Positions 19,066 through 27,600 of a stretch of DNA of 64,000 nt are shown in pieces. The notes under the pieces were generated by a model. That model saw nothing but the letters and a program-made list of their open reading frames with translations. It made no database searches and was not told the DNA's origin. Origin of the DNA: Arthrobacter sp. (lineage in GTDB: Bacteria > Actinomycetota > Actinomycetes > Actinomycetales > Micrococcaceae); contig NZ_JAPSHJ010000014.1 in the NCBI RefSeq assembly GCF_031179985.1, positions 1 through 64,000 on the forward strand. Reading direction: 5' to 3'. The stretch's first letter is position 1; each line of letters begins with the position of its first letter. The position numbers and the translations under genes were made by a program.

Positions 19066-20141
19066 ACACCGAGCCGGACTCCACCACGCCTCCTCAGCAC
19101 GCCGAACACGGACTACAGCTGAGCTGCGGTTACGGAACGGACCGCGGATTGCGGCGGGAACTGAATGAAGATTCGTTCATTGCATCGGATCCGGTGTTTG
19201 CCGTGGCTGATGGGATGGGCGGCCATGAGGCGGGGGAGATCGCCAGCGGCATCTGTGTTCGGGTTTTGGCGGGAATGCCGCAACTGGCCACAGGCGAGCG
19301 TACCGCGACGGCCGCCGTCGTCCAGCAGTACCTGATGACGGCGGATGAGCGCATCCGGGAAGCCACCGGCTCAAGGGCAGGCACTACGCTCACGGGTGCC
19401 GTAGTGGTTGAGCAGATGGGCCTGCCATATTGGCTTGTGATGAACATCGGTGACTCCCGGACATATCGGCTCAGCCAGGGCGGATTCTCACAGGTCACCG
19501 TGGACCACTCCGAAGTCCAGGAACTGGTCGACGCCGGTGAGATCACGCCGGAGCAGGCAACCGTCCACCCTCGGAGGCACGTGGTGACGCGGGCCCTCGG
19601 CACGGGCGACGAAACCGAGGCGGACTACTGGCTCCTTCCCGTTGAAGAGGGCGACCGCATCCTGATCTGTTCGGACGGGCTCAATGCCGAACTCACCGAT
19701 GAGCACATCTTCCGAATCCTCAGTACTGTGGGCCACCCCCAGGATGCAGTTGACGCCCTGATCCAATCCGCACTTCGCAGCGGCGGCCGGGACAACGTCA
19801 CAGTCATCGTGGTTGACGCCAAGAACGTCCTGAACGACGCCGGCGCTGTCACCACAGCACCACGCTCGGTGGTTGCGGCCGAGGAAGAGGACACGCTTCC
19901 GAGGAACCTGATCGACGCCGGAATGGATGACTCGCAGCAGGAAAGTCACGAGGCTGGCGGAGAAAAGGATCCGTCGCCAGGTTCGGGAGCGGATTCGGAG
20001 CCAGATTCAGACGCGGGTTCAGCGGCGGTGCCGGAGACCACGCAAGAGGCGTCCGATACCGACATGGAACAGGCGCCACAGGCCGAAGGCAGCCCTGCCG
20101 CCGTCCAGGAAGACAGGGAGCAAGGTCATGGTCTCCAGTAG
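19062..20141 (+). CDS. prpC: PP2C-family Ser/Thr protein phosphatase
   Basis: Metal-dependent PPM phosphatase of 359 residues, the presumed opponent of the kinase at 22047. Motifs in order: TDRGLRRELNEDSF (motif 1), VADGMGGHEAGE (metal-binding Asp and Gly), GTTLTGAVVV, NIGDSRTYR, ICSDGLNAELTD and GGRDNVTVIVV (last metal Asp). The catalytic domain covers about residues 15-250. The last 100 residues form an acidic, low-complexity tail. No membrane helix is present, so it is cytoplasmic. It starts on the ATGA overlap with the RDD-FHA gene and overlaps the next FHA gene by 14 bases. It corresponds to prpC in PFNA clusters. Confidence 0.92.
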   Translation: MNTEPDSTTPPQHAEHGLQLSCGYGTDRGLRRELNEDSFIASDPVFAVADGMGGHEAGEIASGICVRVLAGMPQLATGERTATAAVVQQYLMTADERIREATGSRAGTTLTGAVVVEQMGLPYWLVMNIGDSRTYRLSQGGFSQVTVDHSEVQELVDAGEITPEQATVHPRRHVVTRALGTGDETEADYWLLPVEEGDRILICSDGLNAELTDEHIFRILSTVGHPQDAVDALIQSALRSGGRDNVTVIVVDAKNVLNDAGAVTTAPRSVVAAEEEDTLPRNLIDAGMDDSQQESHEAGGEKDPSPGSGADSEPDSDAGSAAVPETTQEASDTDMEQAPQAEGSPAAVQEDREQGHGLQ

Positions 20142-22050
20142 TTACAGCCCGGGGAGCTGGATCGGTGTTGTCCGGTCCGGCATGGCCGTATTGCTGCGTC
20201 CGGAGGCCGACCCCGCGCTGGTCCATTCCCTCTGGGGGCTGTTGGGAAATTCCCCCGAGGTCCATGAGGTCCTCCATGCTGTTACCAGTGCTTCCGGCGA
20301 ATCATTGGCTCAGATCCCGTCGTTCGGCATTGTGGACTTCACGCATTCCCTTCGCGTTTTCCTCCGCGGCGATATCGAGCTCACAGCCCACCTGACAGAG
20401 GGCCCTGTTGATCTCAACGGTCGTGATGTCACCACCTGGACTGAACGTCATCTGGCGGATCCACAGTGGTACACAGTGAAGGCTCCTGGCGGGAATGCCG
20501 GAGGCGCCGAGTTGCCGTTGGCCGATGGCGTTGTGCTGTTGCAAGGCCTGCGGATGGACCGTGAAGGGGTTTCTGCTGTGCAGGTTCCGCTGGCCAGGGT
20601 GCCCTCCGCGCTGCTGGCGGAACCCGATGTTCCCGAGCCCCAGCTCGTGGCAAGGCAACTGCCGGAACCGCCGGTCCAGACGCCGCAGGTGCCGGAACGG
20701 CCCGTAGAGGCTGTGCCGGAACTGGTGCCTGCTCCCGCCGTCGTGGTCCTCCCCGAAGACAACGTGCGCGAAGAGAACCTGCCGGAAGAAGACCTGCCGG
20801 AAGAGGACCTTCCCGAAGAGAACCTGCCGCAAGAGGACCTGCCGGAAGCGAACGCGCCGGAAGCAACCGATAAGGAAGCGGTTGATCACGGGGTCTCGCA
20901 GGAGACCGTGATGGGCATCCACGACGACGATGAAGAATATAATGACGACGTCGCCGACTCTGTTGAACCGGTTGAAGAACCTGATTCCGCCGCAGTCCTC
21001 TTTGTGCCCGAGGAGGTCGCGGCCGTCGAAATGACAGGCAGCTACGATCACCTCTGGGAAAAGACAGTGATGCGGAACATCGAGGATGCCGCTGTTCGGG
21101 TAGACCCGGATGCCGACGAGGCTGCCCAAGGGACAAGCGCTGGGCCTGCAGTGACCAGCAAGGAACCAGCAGAAGAGGTCCCTGAAGCAGCGGACCAACC
21201 TTTGGCAGTCTCCTTCCAAGAGCACGTCCAGGAGCCAGCCCAACAGCCTGCTGAGCCATCAGCCGCACCGCTCCAGCAGGGCGGTTTGATCGACTCGGTG
21301 CCTTGGCGCAGCGGTTCCGCGGCCTCCGGCTTGATGCCTCCTTCCTTTAGCGCACCGTCCAATCCCCAGCCGTCCAATCCACTGTTCATTGTGCCTTTCC
21401 GTGGGCAGCCGAACATGCCCGCGTCCGGCAATCGGTCCGAGCAGCCGCTCCCGGTGGTAGCGCCCGTCCTGCCGCTGGTGGACGACAGTGACCATGACGG
21501 TCAGACCATCATGAAAAGTGATCTGGCCGGAATGGCAGCAGCCGGCCAGGCTTCCGTCCCCGGCAACGGTGACGCGAACGGTGGCGGGACAGGGCCCAGG
21601 GTCCTCGCCCGCGTTTGCCCGCTAAACCACGCAAATCCTCCTACTCATTCCGAATGCTCCACGTGCCACCAGCCTCTTCCCGATGATGCAGTCCAGGTTC
21701 CGCGGCCTGCGCTGGGCCGGATGCGGGTGTCCACGGGCGAGCTGATAGATCTGGACCAGTCGATGATTGTGGGGCGGCAGCCTTCTGTTTCCCGTGTTCA
21801 GGGCGGAGTCATGCCCAGGCTCGTCCAGGTGGCCAGCCCGAGCGGAGACATCTCACGTTCCCACGTGGAGGTGAGGCTCGAGGGCTGGCACGTTATGTTA
21901 TGCGATCTGAAGGCCACGAACGGCACAGTCCTGGTCCGCGAGGGGCAATCTCCACGGCGGCTGGCTCAAGGTGAGATGGCCATTCTCCTGGACGGGGACA
22001 TCGCCGAACTCGGTGATGACATTTCCTTACGGTTTGAGGAGATCCGTTGA
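20128..22050 (+). CDS. Zinc-ribbon and FHA domain protein
   Basis: 640 residues. The N-terminal 150 residues (SYSPGSWIGVVRSGMAVLLR onward) form a compact domain I do not recognise. A long acidic low-complexity middle with pentapeptide repeats follows, then a zinc-binding motif VCPLNHANPPTHSECSTC (about 494-512) and a C-terminal FHA domain (about 530-640) with intact VGRQP, ISRSH and KATNGT. The track ORF starts at 19927, but that part reads Arg-rich in the PP2C gene's alternative frame. ATG 20128, preceded by GGGAGCAAGG, is the real start. It corresponds to fha of PFNA clusters and should read phosphothreonine marks. Confidence 0.82.
   Translation: MVSSSYSPGSWIGVVRSGMAVLLRPEADPALVHSLWGLLGNSPEVHEVLHAVTSASGESLAQIPSFGIVDFTHSLRVFLRGDIELTAHLTEGPVDLNGRDVTTWTERHLADPQWYTVKAPGGNAGGAELPLADGVVLLQGLRMDREGVSAVQVPLARVPSALLAEPDVPEPQLVARQLPEPPVQTPQVPERPVEAVPELVPAPAVVVLPEDNVREENLPEEDLPEEDLPEENLPQEDLPEANAPEATDKEAVDHGVSQETVMGIHDDDEEYNDDVADSVEPVEEPDSAAVLFVPEEVAAVEMTGSYDHLWEKTVMRNIEDAAVRVDPDADEAAQGTSAGPAVTSKEPAEEVPEAADQPLAVSFQEHVQEPAQQPAEPSAAPLQQGGLIDSVPWRSGSAASGLMPPSFSAPSNPQPSNPLFIVPFRGQPNMPASGNRSEQPLPVVAPVLPLVDDSDHDGQTIMKSDLAGMAAAGQASVPGNGDANGGGTGPRVLARVCPLNHANPPTHSECSTCHQPLPDDAVQVPRPALGRMRVSTGELIDLDQSMIVGRQPSVSRVQGGVMPRLVQVASPSGDISRSHVEVRLEGWHVMLCDLKATNGTVLVREGQSPRRLAQGEMAILLDGDIAELGDDISLRFEEIR
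20773..20862 (+). repeat. Six-unit 15-bp in-frame repeat (ENLPE/EDLPE)
   Basis: Six consecutive 15-nt units of the form GAGAACCTGCCGGAA encode ENLPE, EDLPE, EDLPE, ENLPQ, EDLPE and ANAPE variants in the acidic middle of the FHA protein. The last unit is the most diverged. Confidence 0.8.
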
Positions 22051-23891
22051 GTTCCAAACGTCCCCCCGCTCCACCACCCCGTATTCCCGGCTTCACCTAC
22101 GTCAGCCTCCTGGGCTCCGGCGGCTTTTCGGATGTGTACCTCTATGAACAGGACAGGCCCCGCCGCAAGGTGGCCGTCAAAGTTCTGCTTTCCGGCCTGA
22201 AAACTGATGGGGCCCGACGACGCTTTGAGTCTGAGGCCAACCTCATGGCTCAGCTGTCCTCGCACCCGTATATCGTGACCATCTTCGAAGCAGAAGTGAC
22301 CGACGACGGCCATTCCTATCTGGCCATGGAGTACTGTTCCAGGCCAAGTCTGGATATCAGGTACCGTCGTCAGCGTTTCAGCGTGGACGAAGTCCTCGCC
22401 GTGGGCATCCAGGTGGCCTCCGCCGTCGAAACCGCCCACCGTGCCGGCATCGCCCACCGGGACATCAAGCCCGCCAACATTCTGGTCACTGATTACAACA
22501 GGCCTGCCCTGACCGACTTCGGCATTTCAGGGACCCTGGGAAGCGACGCCGATGAGGACGCCGGGATGTCCATTCCCTGGTCCCCGCCGGAGCAGTTCCG
22601 GGACGGTCCGGTGGACGGCATCATGGTGGACGTTTGGGCGCTGGGAGCCACGCTGTACACCCTACTGGCCGGGCGGTCTCCCTTTGTCATGCCGGGTGCC
22701 GACAATTCCCAGCGTGAGCTGATTTCGCGTATCTCCAATATGCCGGTTCCACGGCTCGGCCGCGCCGACGTCCCTCAGTCCCTTGAGCTGGCATTGTCGA
22801 CGGCGATGGCCAAGTCCCCGACTTCCCGGTACTCCTCGGCTCACGCCTTTGCTCTTGCACTCCAGCGCATCCAGGCTGAACTGAACCTGTCCGTGACGCC
22901 CTTTGAGGTTTTGGAAGAGCCGCAGCACGACGACGGACACCCGGATGACGGCTTCGAAGAGACACGGGTTCGGAGCGTCGCTTCGATCGACCCCGAGTTG
23001 ACCGGCAGCGCTCCCACGTTCCCCGCACGTACCCGCCCCCTCGCCGGTGAACCGACCCGTCAGCCAGCCGGGCAGCCGATCGGGCCGAAGTCTCAGACGC
23101 CTGCTCCCTCGGTGGCTCCTCCACCTGCTTCCCAGGTACCGGGGCCACAGTTGTTCACGCCCAAACCCGAGGATCGTACGGAGGTTGGATGGCAGGTTCC
23201 CGGCACGGCTTACGCAGCGGGGAACACCACCGAACAGGACGATTCAGCCCAGGCAACTATGCTGCGCGGACCAAGGGCGGTAGCTCCGGCCCGGTCAGCT
23301 GACGGCCTTGGCCCACAGGCTGGCGCTGGCCCACAGGCTGGCGCTGGCCCACAGGCTGCCCCTGGACAGTACGCTGCACATCAGGACGTCCGGGATGATG
23401 ACTTGGCCGCCACGGTCAACCGGCCCCGGGCAATGGGAGCGGCAGATGCCGAGGAAGGTCCCGGGGACACCGGGAAACGGAACCTCTGGCTGGCAATCGC
23501 CGGTGGAACCATTCTGGTTGTGGCGATCATCCTCGGAATAACGTTGTCCCAGACGAGGCCCGAACCGCACGTAGTCGCTACTGAACAGTTCAGCCAGCCA
23601 CCCGCTGATCCCTTGGACGATGGCGTCGTTCCTGATGTCGAGAATTTGACGGCAGTCGATGGAGCACCGGGCAAGGTGATTTTCACGTGGACCAACCCCA
23701 GTCCGAAACCGGGCGATGTCTATAAATGGAACCTTGATGGCGGACCTGTCGAGTCCACGACTGAGACCAGGGCTGAGATTATTGCAAACCCGCCCGGAAA
23801 GTTCACGTGCATCTCGGTGATAGTAGTTCGTCAGGATGGCACTGCTTCGGCTGGACTGACCATGGGCTCACGCCTATGCCATTCACTCTAG
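22047..23891 (+). CDS. Membrane Ser/Thr protein kinase with FN3-like ectodomain
   Basis: 614-residue PknB-type kinase. The complete catalytic set is present: P-loop LGSGGFSDVYLY, VAVKVL lysine, catalytic loop HRDIKPANI (about 137-145), DFG (about 157), SIPWSPPEQF and DVWALG. A Pro/Gln/Gly-rich juxtamembrane linker contains an 18-bp repeat. One membrane helix (LWLAIAGGTILVVAIILGITL, about 478-498) leads to a 110-residue extracellular domain with FN3-like strands (KVIFTWTNPSPKPGDVYKW). The start is TTG in a TTGA overlap with the FHA gene, with GAGGAG 5-6 nt upstream. It corresponds to pkb2 of PFNA clusters and is the likely source of the marks read by the locus FHA domains. Confidence 0.92.
   Translation: MSSKRPPAPPPRIPGFTYVSLLGSGGFSDVYLYEQDRPRRKVAVKVLLSGLKTDGARRRFESEANLMAQLSSHPYIVTIFEAEVTDDGHSYLAMEYCSRPSLDIRYRRQRFSVDEVLAVGIQVASAVETAHRAGIAHRDIKPANILVTDYNRPALTDFGISGTLGSDADEDAGMSIPWSPPEQFRDGPVDGIMVDVWALGATLYTLLAGRSPFVMPGADNSQRELISRISNMPVPRLGRADVPQSLELALSTAMAKSPTSRYSSAHAFALALQRIQAELNLSVTPFEVLEEPQHDDGHPDDGFEETRVRSVASIDPELTGSAPTFPARTRPLAGEPTRQPAGQPIGPKSQTPAPSVAPPPASQVPGPQLFTPKPEDRTEVGWQVPGTAYAAGNTTEQDDSAQATMLRGPRAVAPARSADGLGPQAGAGPQAGAGPQAAPGQYAAHQDVRDDDLAATVNRPRAMGAADAEEGPGDTGKRNLWLAIAGGTILVVAIILGITLSQTRPEPHVVATEQFSQPPADPLDDGVVPDVENLTAVDGAPGKVIFTWTNPSPKPGDVYKWNLDGGPVESTTETRAEIIANPPGKFTCISVIVVRQDGTASAGLTMGSRLCHSL
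23310..23358 (+). repeat. 18-bp in-frame tandem repeat in the kinase linker
   Basis: GGCCCACAGGCTGGCGCT occurs twice in full and once in part (through GGCCCACAGGCTG), encoding GPQAGA repeats between the kinase domain and the membrane helix. Confidence 0.8.
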
Positions 23892-23949
23892 GACCAAGAA
23901 AAGATTACGGAACTGATCCGGGCATTGCCCTACAAGGAGGCACGGAAAT

Positions 23950-24654
23950 ATGGGGGATCTAGCAATAGATTTCTGTGGTGAGTGGCATGAGCCCTCAGAC
24001 GAGGATGTCTTCAGCATCGGCCGCGAGGGTGACCTTGAGGTGGACGACAACCCCTACCTGCATCGGAGATTCCTCCAGATAGCCCATTATGACGGGATCT
24101 GGTGGCTCAGCAACGTCGGCAGCATGCTCTCCGCCACCATCGCGGACGGTTCGGGCGGAATGCAGGCCTGGCTTTCACCGGGGGCCCGGATCCCGCTCGT
24201 CTTCAGCCACACCAACGTGATCTTTACCGCTGGTCCAACGACGTACGAGTTTGCCGTGCACCTGAAGACTCCGTCTTTCCGGCAGGAGGTCCGCGACGAC
24301 GAGAGCGGAGGGGATACCACCATCGGGCCCGTGGTCTTCACAGACTCCCAGAAGGCGCTGATCGTGGCCCTGGCTGAACCGATGCTCCGCCGTGAAGGAA
24401 CAGGCTTCAGCGCCATTCCATCGTCGGCCGCGGCAGCAAAAAAACTGGGCTGGGCCCTGACCAGATTCAACCGAAAGCTGGACAACGTGTGCGACAAACT
24501 GGACCGGGTCGGCGTGGCCGGACTGCGCGGCGGAGGCGGGAAGCTGGCCACCAACAGGCGCGCCCGTCTCGTGGAACACGCCGTGACATCCCATTTGGTA
24601 ACTGTCGATGACCTGTATTTGATCGAAAAGATGAGGGGAGTCGAAGAAGGGTGA
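23950..24654 (+). CDS. Degenerate FHA-like protein with C-terminal helical (HTH-like) domain
   Basis: 234 residues, family not recognised by name. The first 100 residues resemble an FHA beta-sandwich (DVFSIGREGDLEVDDNPYLHRRFLQIAHYDGIWWLSNVGS), but the usual SxxH is replaced by YLHRR and the Asn-Gly turn is absent. Phosphothreonine binding is therefore doubtful. A C-terminal domain (about 120-225) is helical and basic (KKLGWALTRFNRKLDNVCDKL, then GGGGKLATNRRARLVEHAV) and looks like a winged-helix/HTH module. AAGGAGG lies 9 nt before the ATG. The stop overlaps the EssC-type gene (GTGA). It could be a regulator or an adaptor for the ATPase. Confidence 0.6.
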   Translation: MGDLAIDFCGEWHEPSDEDVFSIGREGDLEVDDNPYLHRRFLQIAHYDGIWWLSNVGSMLSATIADGSGGMQAWLSPGARIPLVFSHTNVIFTAGPTTYEFAVHLKTPSFRQEVRDDESGGDTTIGPVVFTDSQKALIVALAEPMLRREGTGFSAIPSSAAAAKKLGWALTRFNRKLDNVCDKLDRVGVAGLRGGGGKLATNRRARLVEHAVTSHLVTVDDLYLIEKMRGVEEG

Positions 24655-27600
24655 GAATCCGACTGACGTTGCGCCGTGACCCGGCCGAAGCGAAGGATCT
24701 GGCCGTTACCGTGGACGGGCTGGCCACGGTGGCTGACATCGCCGTCGAGCTCTGGACCGCAGATCCGGAACGGCGCGGCACTCCGGCACCCCCCAACCTC
24801 ACCCTGAGCATCGACGAAGCCTTTGTGGCCGGCGGCATGACGGGCAACGTCCTCAACAGGACGGACAACCTTTTGGAGTCGGGGCTCCGGCCGGGTTCCG
24901 TGGTTTCGCTGACGCAGGTCAGTGACCAGTTCGCCGTCCCGGGGGCCAACCGGGGACCGGCCGCGGCAACGCTCCGGATCCTGACAGGCCCCGACGTCGG
25001 CCAGGAATTTTCGCTGCCCACCGGAACCAGCTACATCGGCCGGGGCCGGGACGTGGACATCCGGTTGTCGGACCCTATGACGTCGAAGCGGCACGCCCGG
25101 ATTACGGTGGGCGAGACGGTGGAGATCGTGGACACGAACTCCGCCAACGGGCTCATCATGGACGGACTACCCGTCACCCGGGCCACGTTGAACTCTTCAG
25201 ACACCCTGATGCTCGGAGACACCACGGTGGCTGTGGTGTCCCTGTCACGCAACCAGGCGGCAGCACCGACGTCGCCCCTCGTCGATTTCAACCGTTCCCC
25301 CAGGGTGGTGCCGCGCTTCGAAACTCCCAAGCGGATGCTGCCGGCCGGGCCGAAACGTCCGGATAACCACCCTTTTCCGTTCGTCATGCTCATCGCCCCG
25401 TTGATGATGGGCACCGTTCTGTGGATCGTGACCCAGAACGCCATGTCGGCGATGTTTATGGCCATGATGCCGCTGTTCATCGTCGGGCACTATGTGGACC
25501 AAAGGATGCGCAGTAAGCGGGAGCGGAAGGAACAACTGAAGCAGTTCCGTGAATCAATGGCAGCGTTCCGGCGTGACATCACCGAGCTCCAGCACGTTGA
25601 GCGTTCAGTACGCCTTCAGGAGGCGCCGTCCGTCAGCGACACAGTTGACTCCATCTACAAACTCGGCCCGCTCCTCTGGACCCACCGGCCTGAACACGGC
25701 GGCTTCCTGGGGATCCGTTTTGGCCTGGGTACTCTTCCGTCGAGAGTTCCCCTTGAGGAACCGGGCAGCAACGACACCGAGCCGGAGTTCATGCAGGAGA
25801 TCCAGGACTGCATTAAGCAGTTCCAGATCATCGAAGGCGTACCGGTGGTGTCCCAGCTCCGTTCAGCAGGCTCGTTCGGGCTGGCCGGCGCCCGTGGTCT
25901 CGTCGACGACGTCGCGCGGGGAGTAGTCCTCCAGGCCGTCGGTTTGCATTCGCCCGCGGAGGTGGTGGTTACTGCCATCACCTCGGCTCAATCAAAGGAC
26001 CGGTGGGGCTGGCTGCAATGGCTCCCGCACGTCGGATCAGGGCATAGCCCGCTGAACGGGGACCACCTCGCGGCCGGCTCGGCGAGCGGATCCACGCTCC
26101 TGGCCCGCCTTGAAGACCTGATCGAGCAGCGTGAGGCGGCGGCCAAGATCCAGGGTCCGCAGGCCAGGCCAGCCATCGAAGCGGACAAAGAGGAACTTCC
26201 CGGCCCGGTGTTGCCCTCGGTCCTGGTCATTGTCGAGGACGATGCTCCAGTGGACCGTGGACGGCTCACCCGGCTCGTGGAGCGGGGACCGGATTCAGGC
26301 GTGCACGTGATGTGGGTTGCTACCAGCGTCCAGTCCCTGCCTGCAGCCTGCCGGGACTTTATGGTGGTCGACGGCGATCACGGAACCACTACCGGTCAGG
26401 TCCGGCTCGGGCGCCACACATACCCTGTCAGCTGCGAGAGCCTGGACGCTGAGCTCGCCCAGCAGCTTGCACGGATGCTCTCACCCGTCGTTGACGTCGG
26501 TAAACCTGTCGACGACGAATCCGACCTTCCCCGGGCAGTGTCCTATGCGACGCTGATCGGGAAGGACTTCATGGACAACCCGCAGGCAGTGGCGGACCGC
26601 TGGAAGGAAAACAATTCCGTCCGGGCCACGGCCGTCCCCAACCGCAAGGACAACGGCACCCTCCGCGCCCTGGTCGGGTCGAAGGGCATAGAACCTCTGT
26701 ACCTGGACCTGAAAAACGAGGGTCCGCACGCCCTGGTGGGTGGAACCACAGGTGCCGGTAAATCGGAGTTCCTGCAGTCCTGGGTGATGGGCATGGCCGC
26801 CGCCTACAGTCCGGACCGCGTCAGTTTCCTGTTTGTCGACTACAAGGGCGGGGCAGCCTTCGCTGACTGCCTCCACCTCCCTCACACCGTGGGACTGGTT
26901 ACCGACCTGTCGCCGCACCTGGTGCGCCGTGCGTTGACATCCCTGCGGGCGGAGCTGCATTACCGGGAACACCTGCTGAACCGGAAGAAGGCCAAGGATC
27001 TTCTGGGCCTTCAACGCGAAGCTGACCCTGAAGCGCCGCCGTATCTGATCATCATCGTGGACGAGTTCGCGGCCCTCGCCACAGAAGTACCGGAATTCGT
27101 GGACGGGGTAGTGGACGTCGCTGCCAGGGGAAGGTCCCTGGGACTGCACCTGATCCTGGCCACACAGCGGCCGGCAGGCGTCATCAAGGAAAGCCTCCGC
27201 GCCAACACCAACCTCCGTGTCGCACTGCGGATGGCCGATGAGGACGACGCCACAGACATCCTTGGCGTTCCCACTGCCGCCTACTTCGACCCATCCATTC
27301 CCGGGCGAGGTGCCGCCAAGACCGGTCCGGGCCGCATCCAGGGCTTCCAGACCGGGTATGCGGGTGGCTGGACCACGGAAAAGCCACAGCGTCCCCAGAT
27401 CGACATCGTGGAAATGGCCTTCGGCTCAGGGGCAAGCTGGGAGCCTCCTGCACCGGAAAACCCCGTCAAGGAAGAGCCGGCCGGGCCCAATGATATTGCC
27501 CGCATGACCGCGAATATCATCAAGGCCGCTGACGTGCTGGCCATTGAAGCCCCGCGAAAGCCGTGGCTGAACGAGCTCGCCACGACCTACGATTTTTCCA

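Noticed and set aside
19927-20127. N-terminal Arg-rich extension of the FHA protein in the ORF track
   Set aside because: It overlaps the acidic tail of the PP2C gene in another frame and has no ribosome binding site; ATG 20128 is well supported.
23892-24650. WXG100 (EsxA-like) substrate gene near the EssC-type ATPase
   Set aside because: The only gene there is the 234-residue FHA-like protein, too long and without a WxG motif in a helical hairpin; the gaps are too short for another gene.
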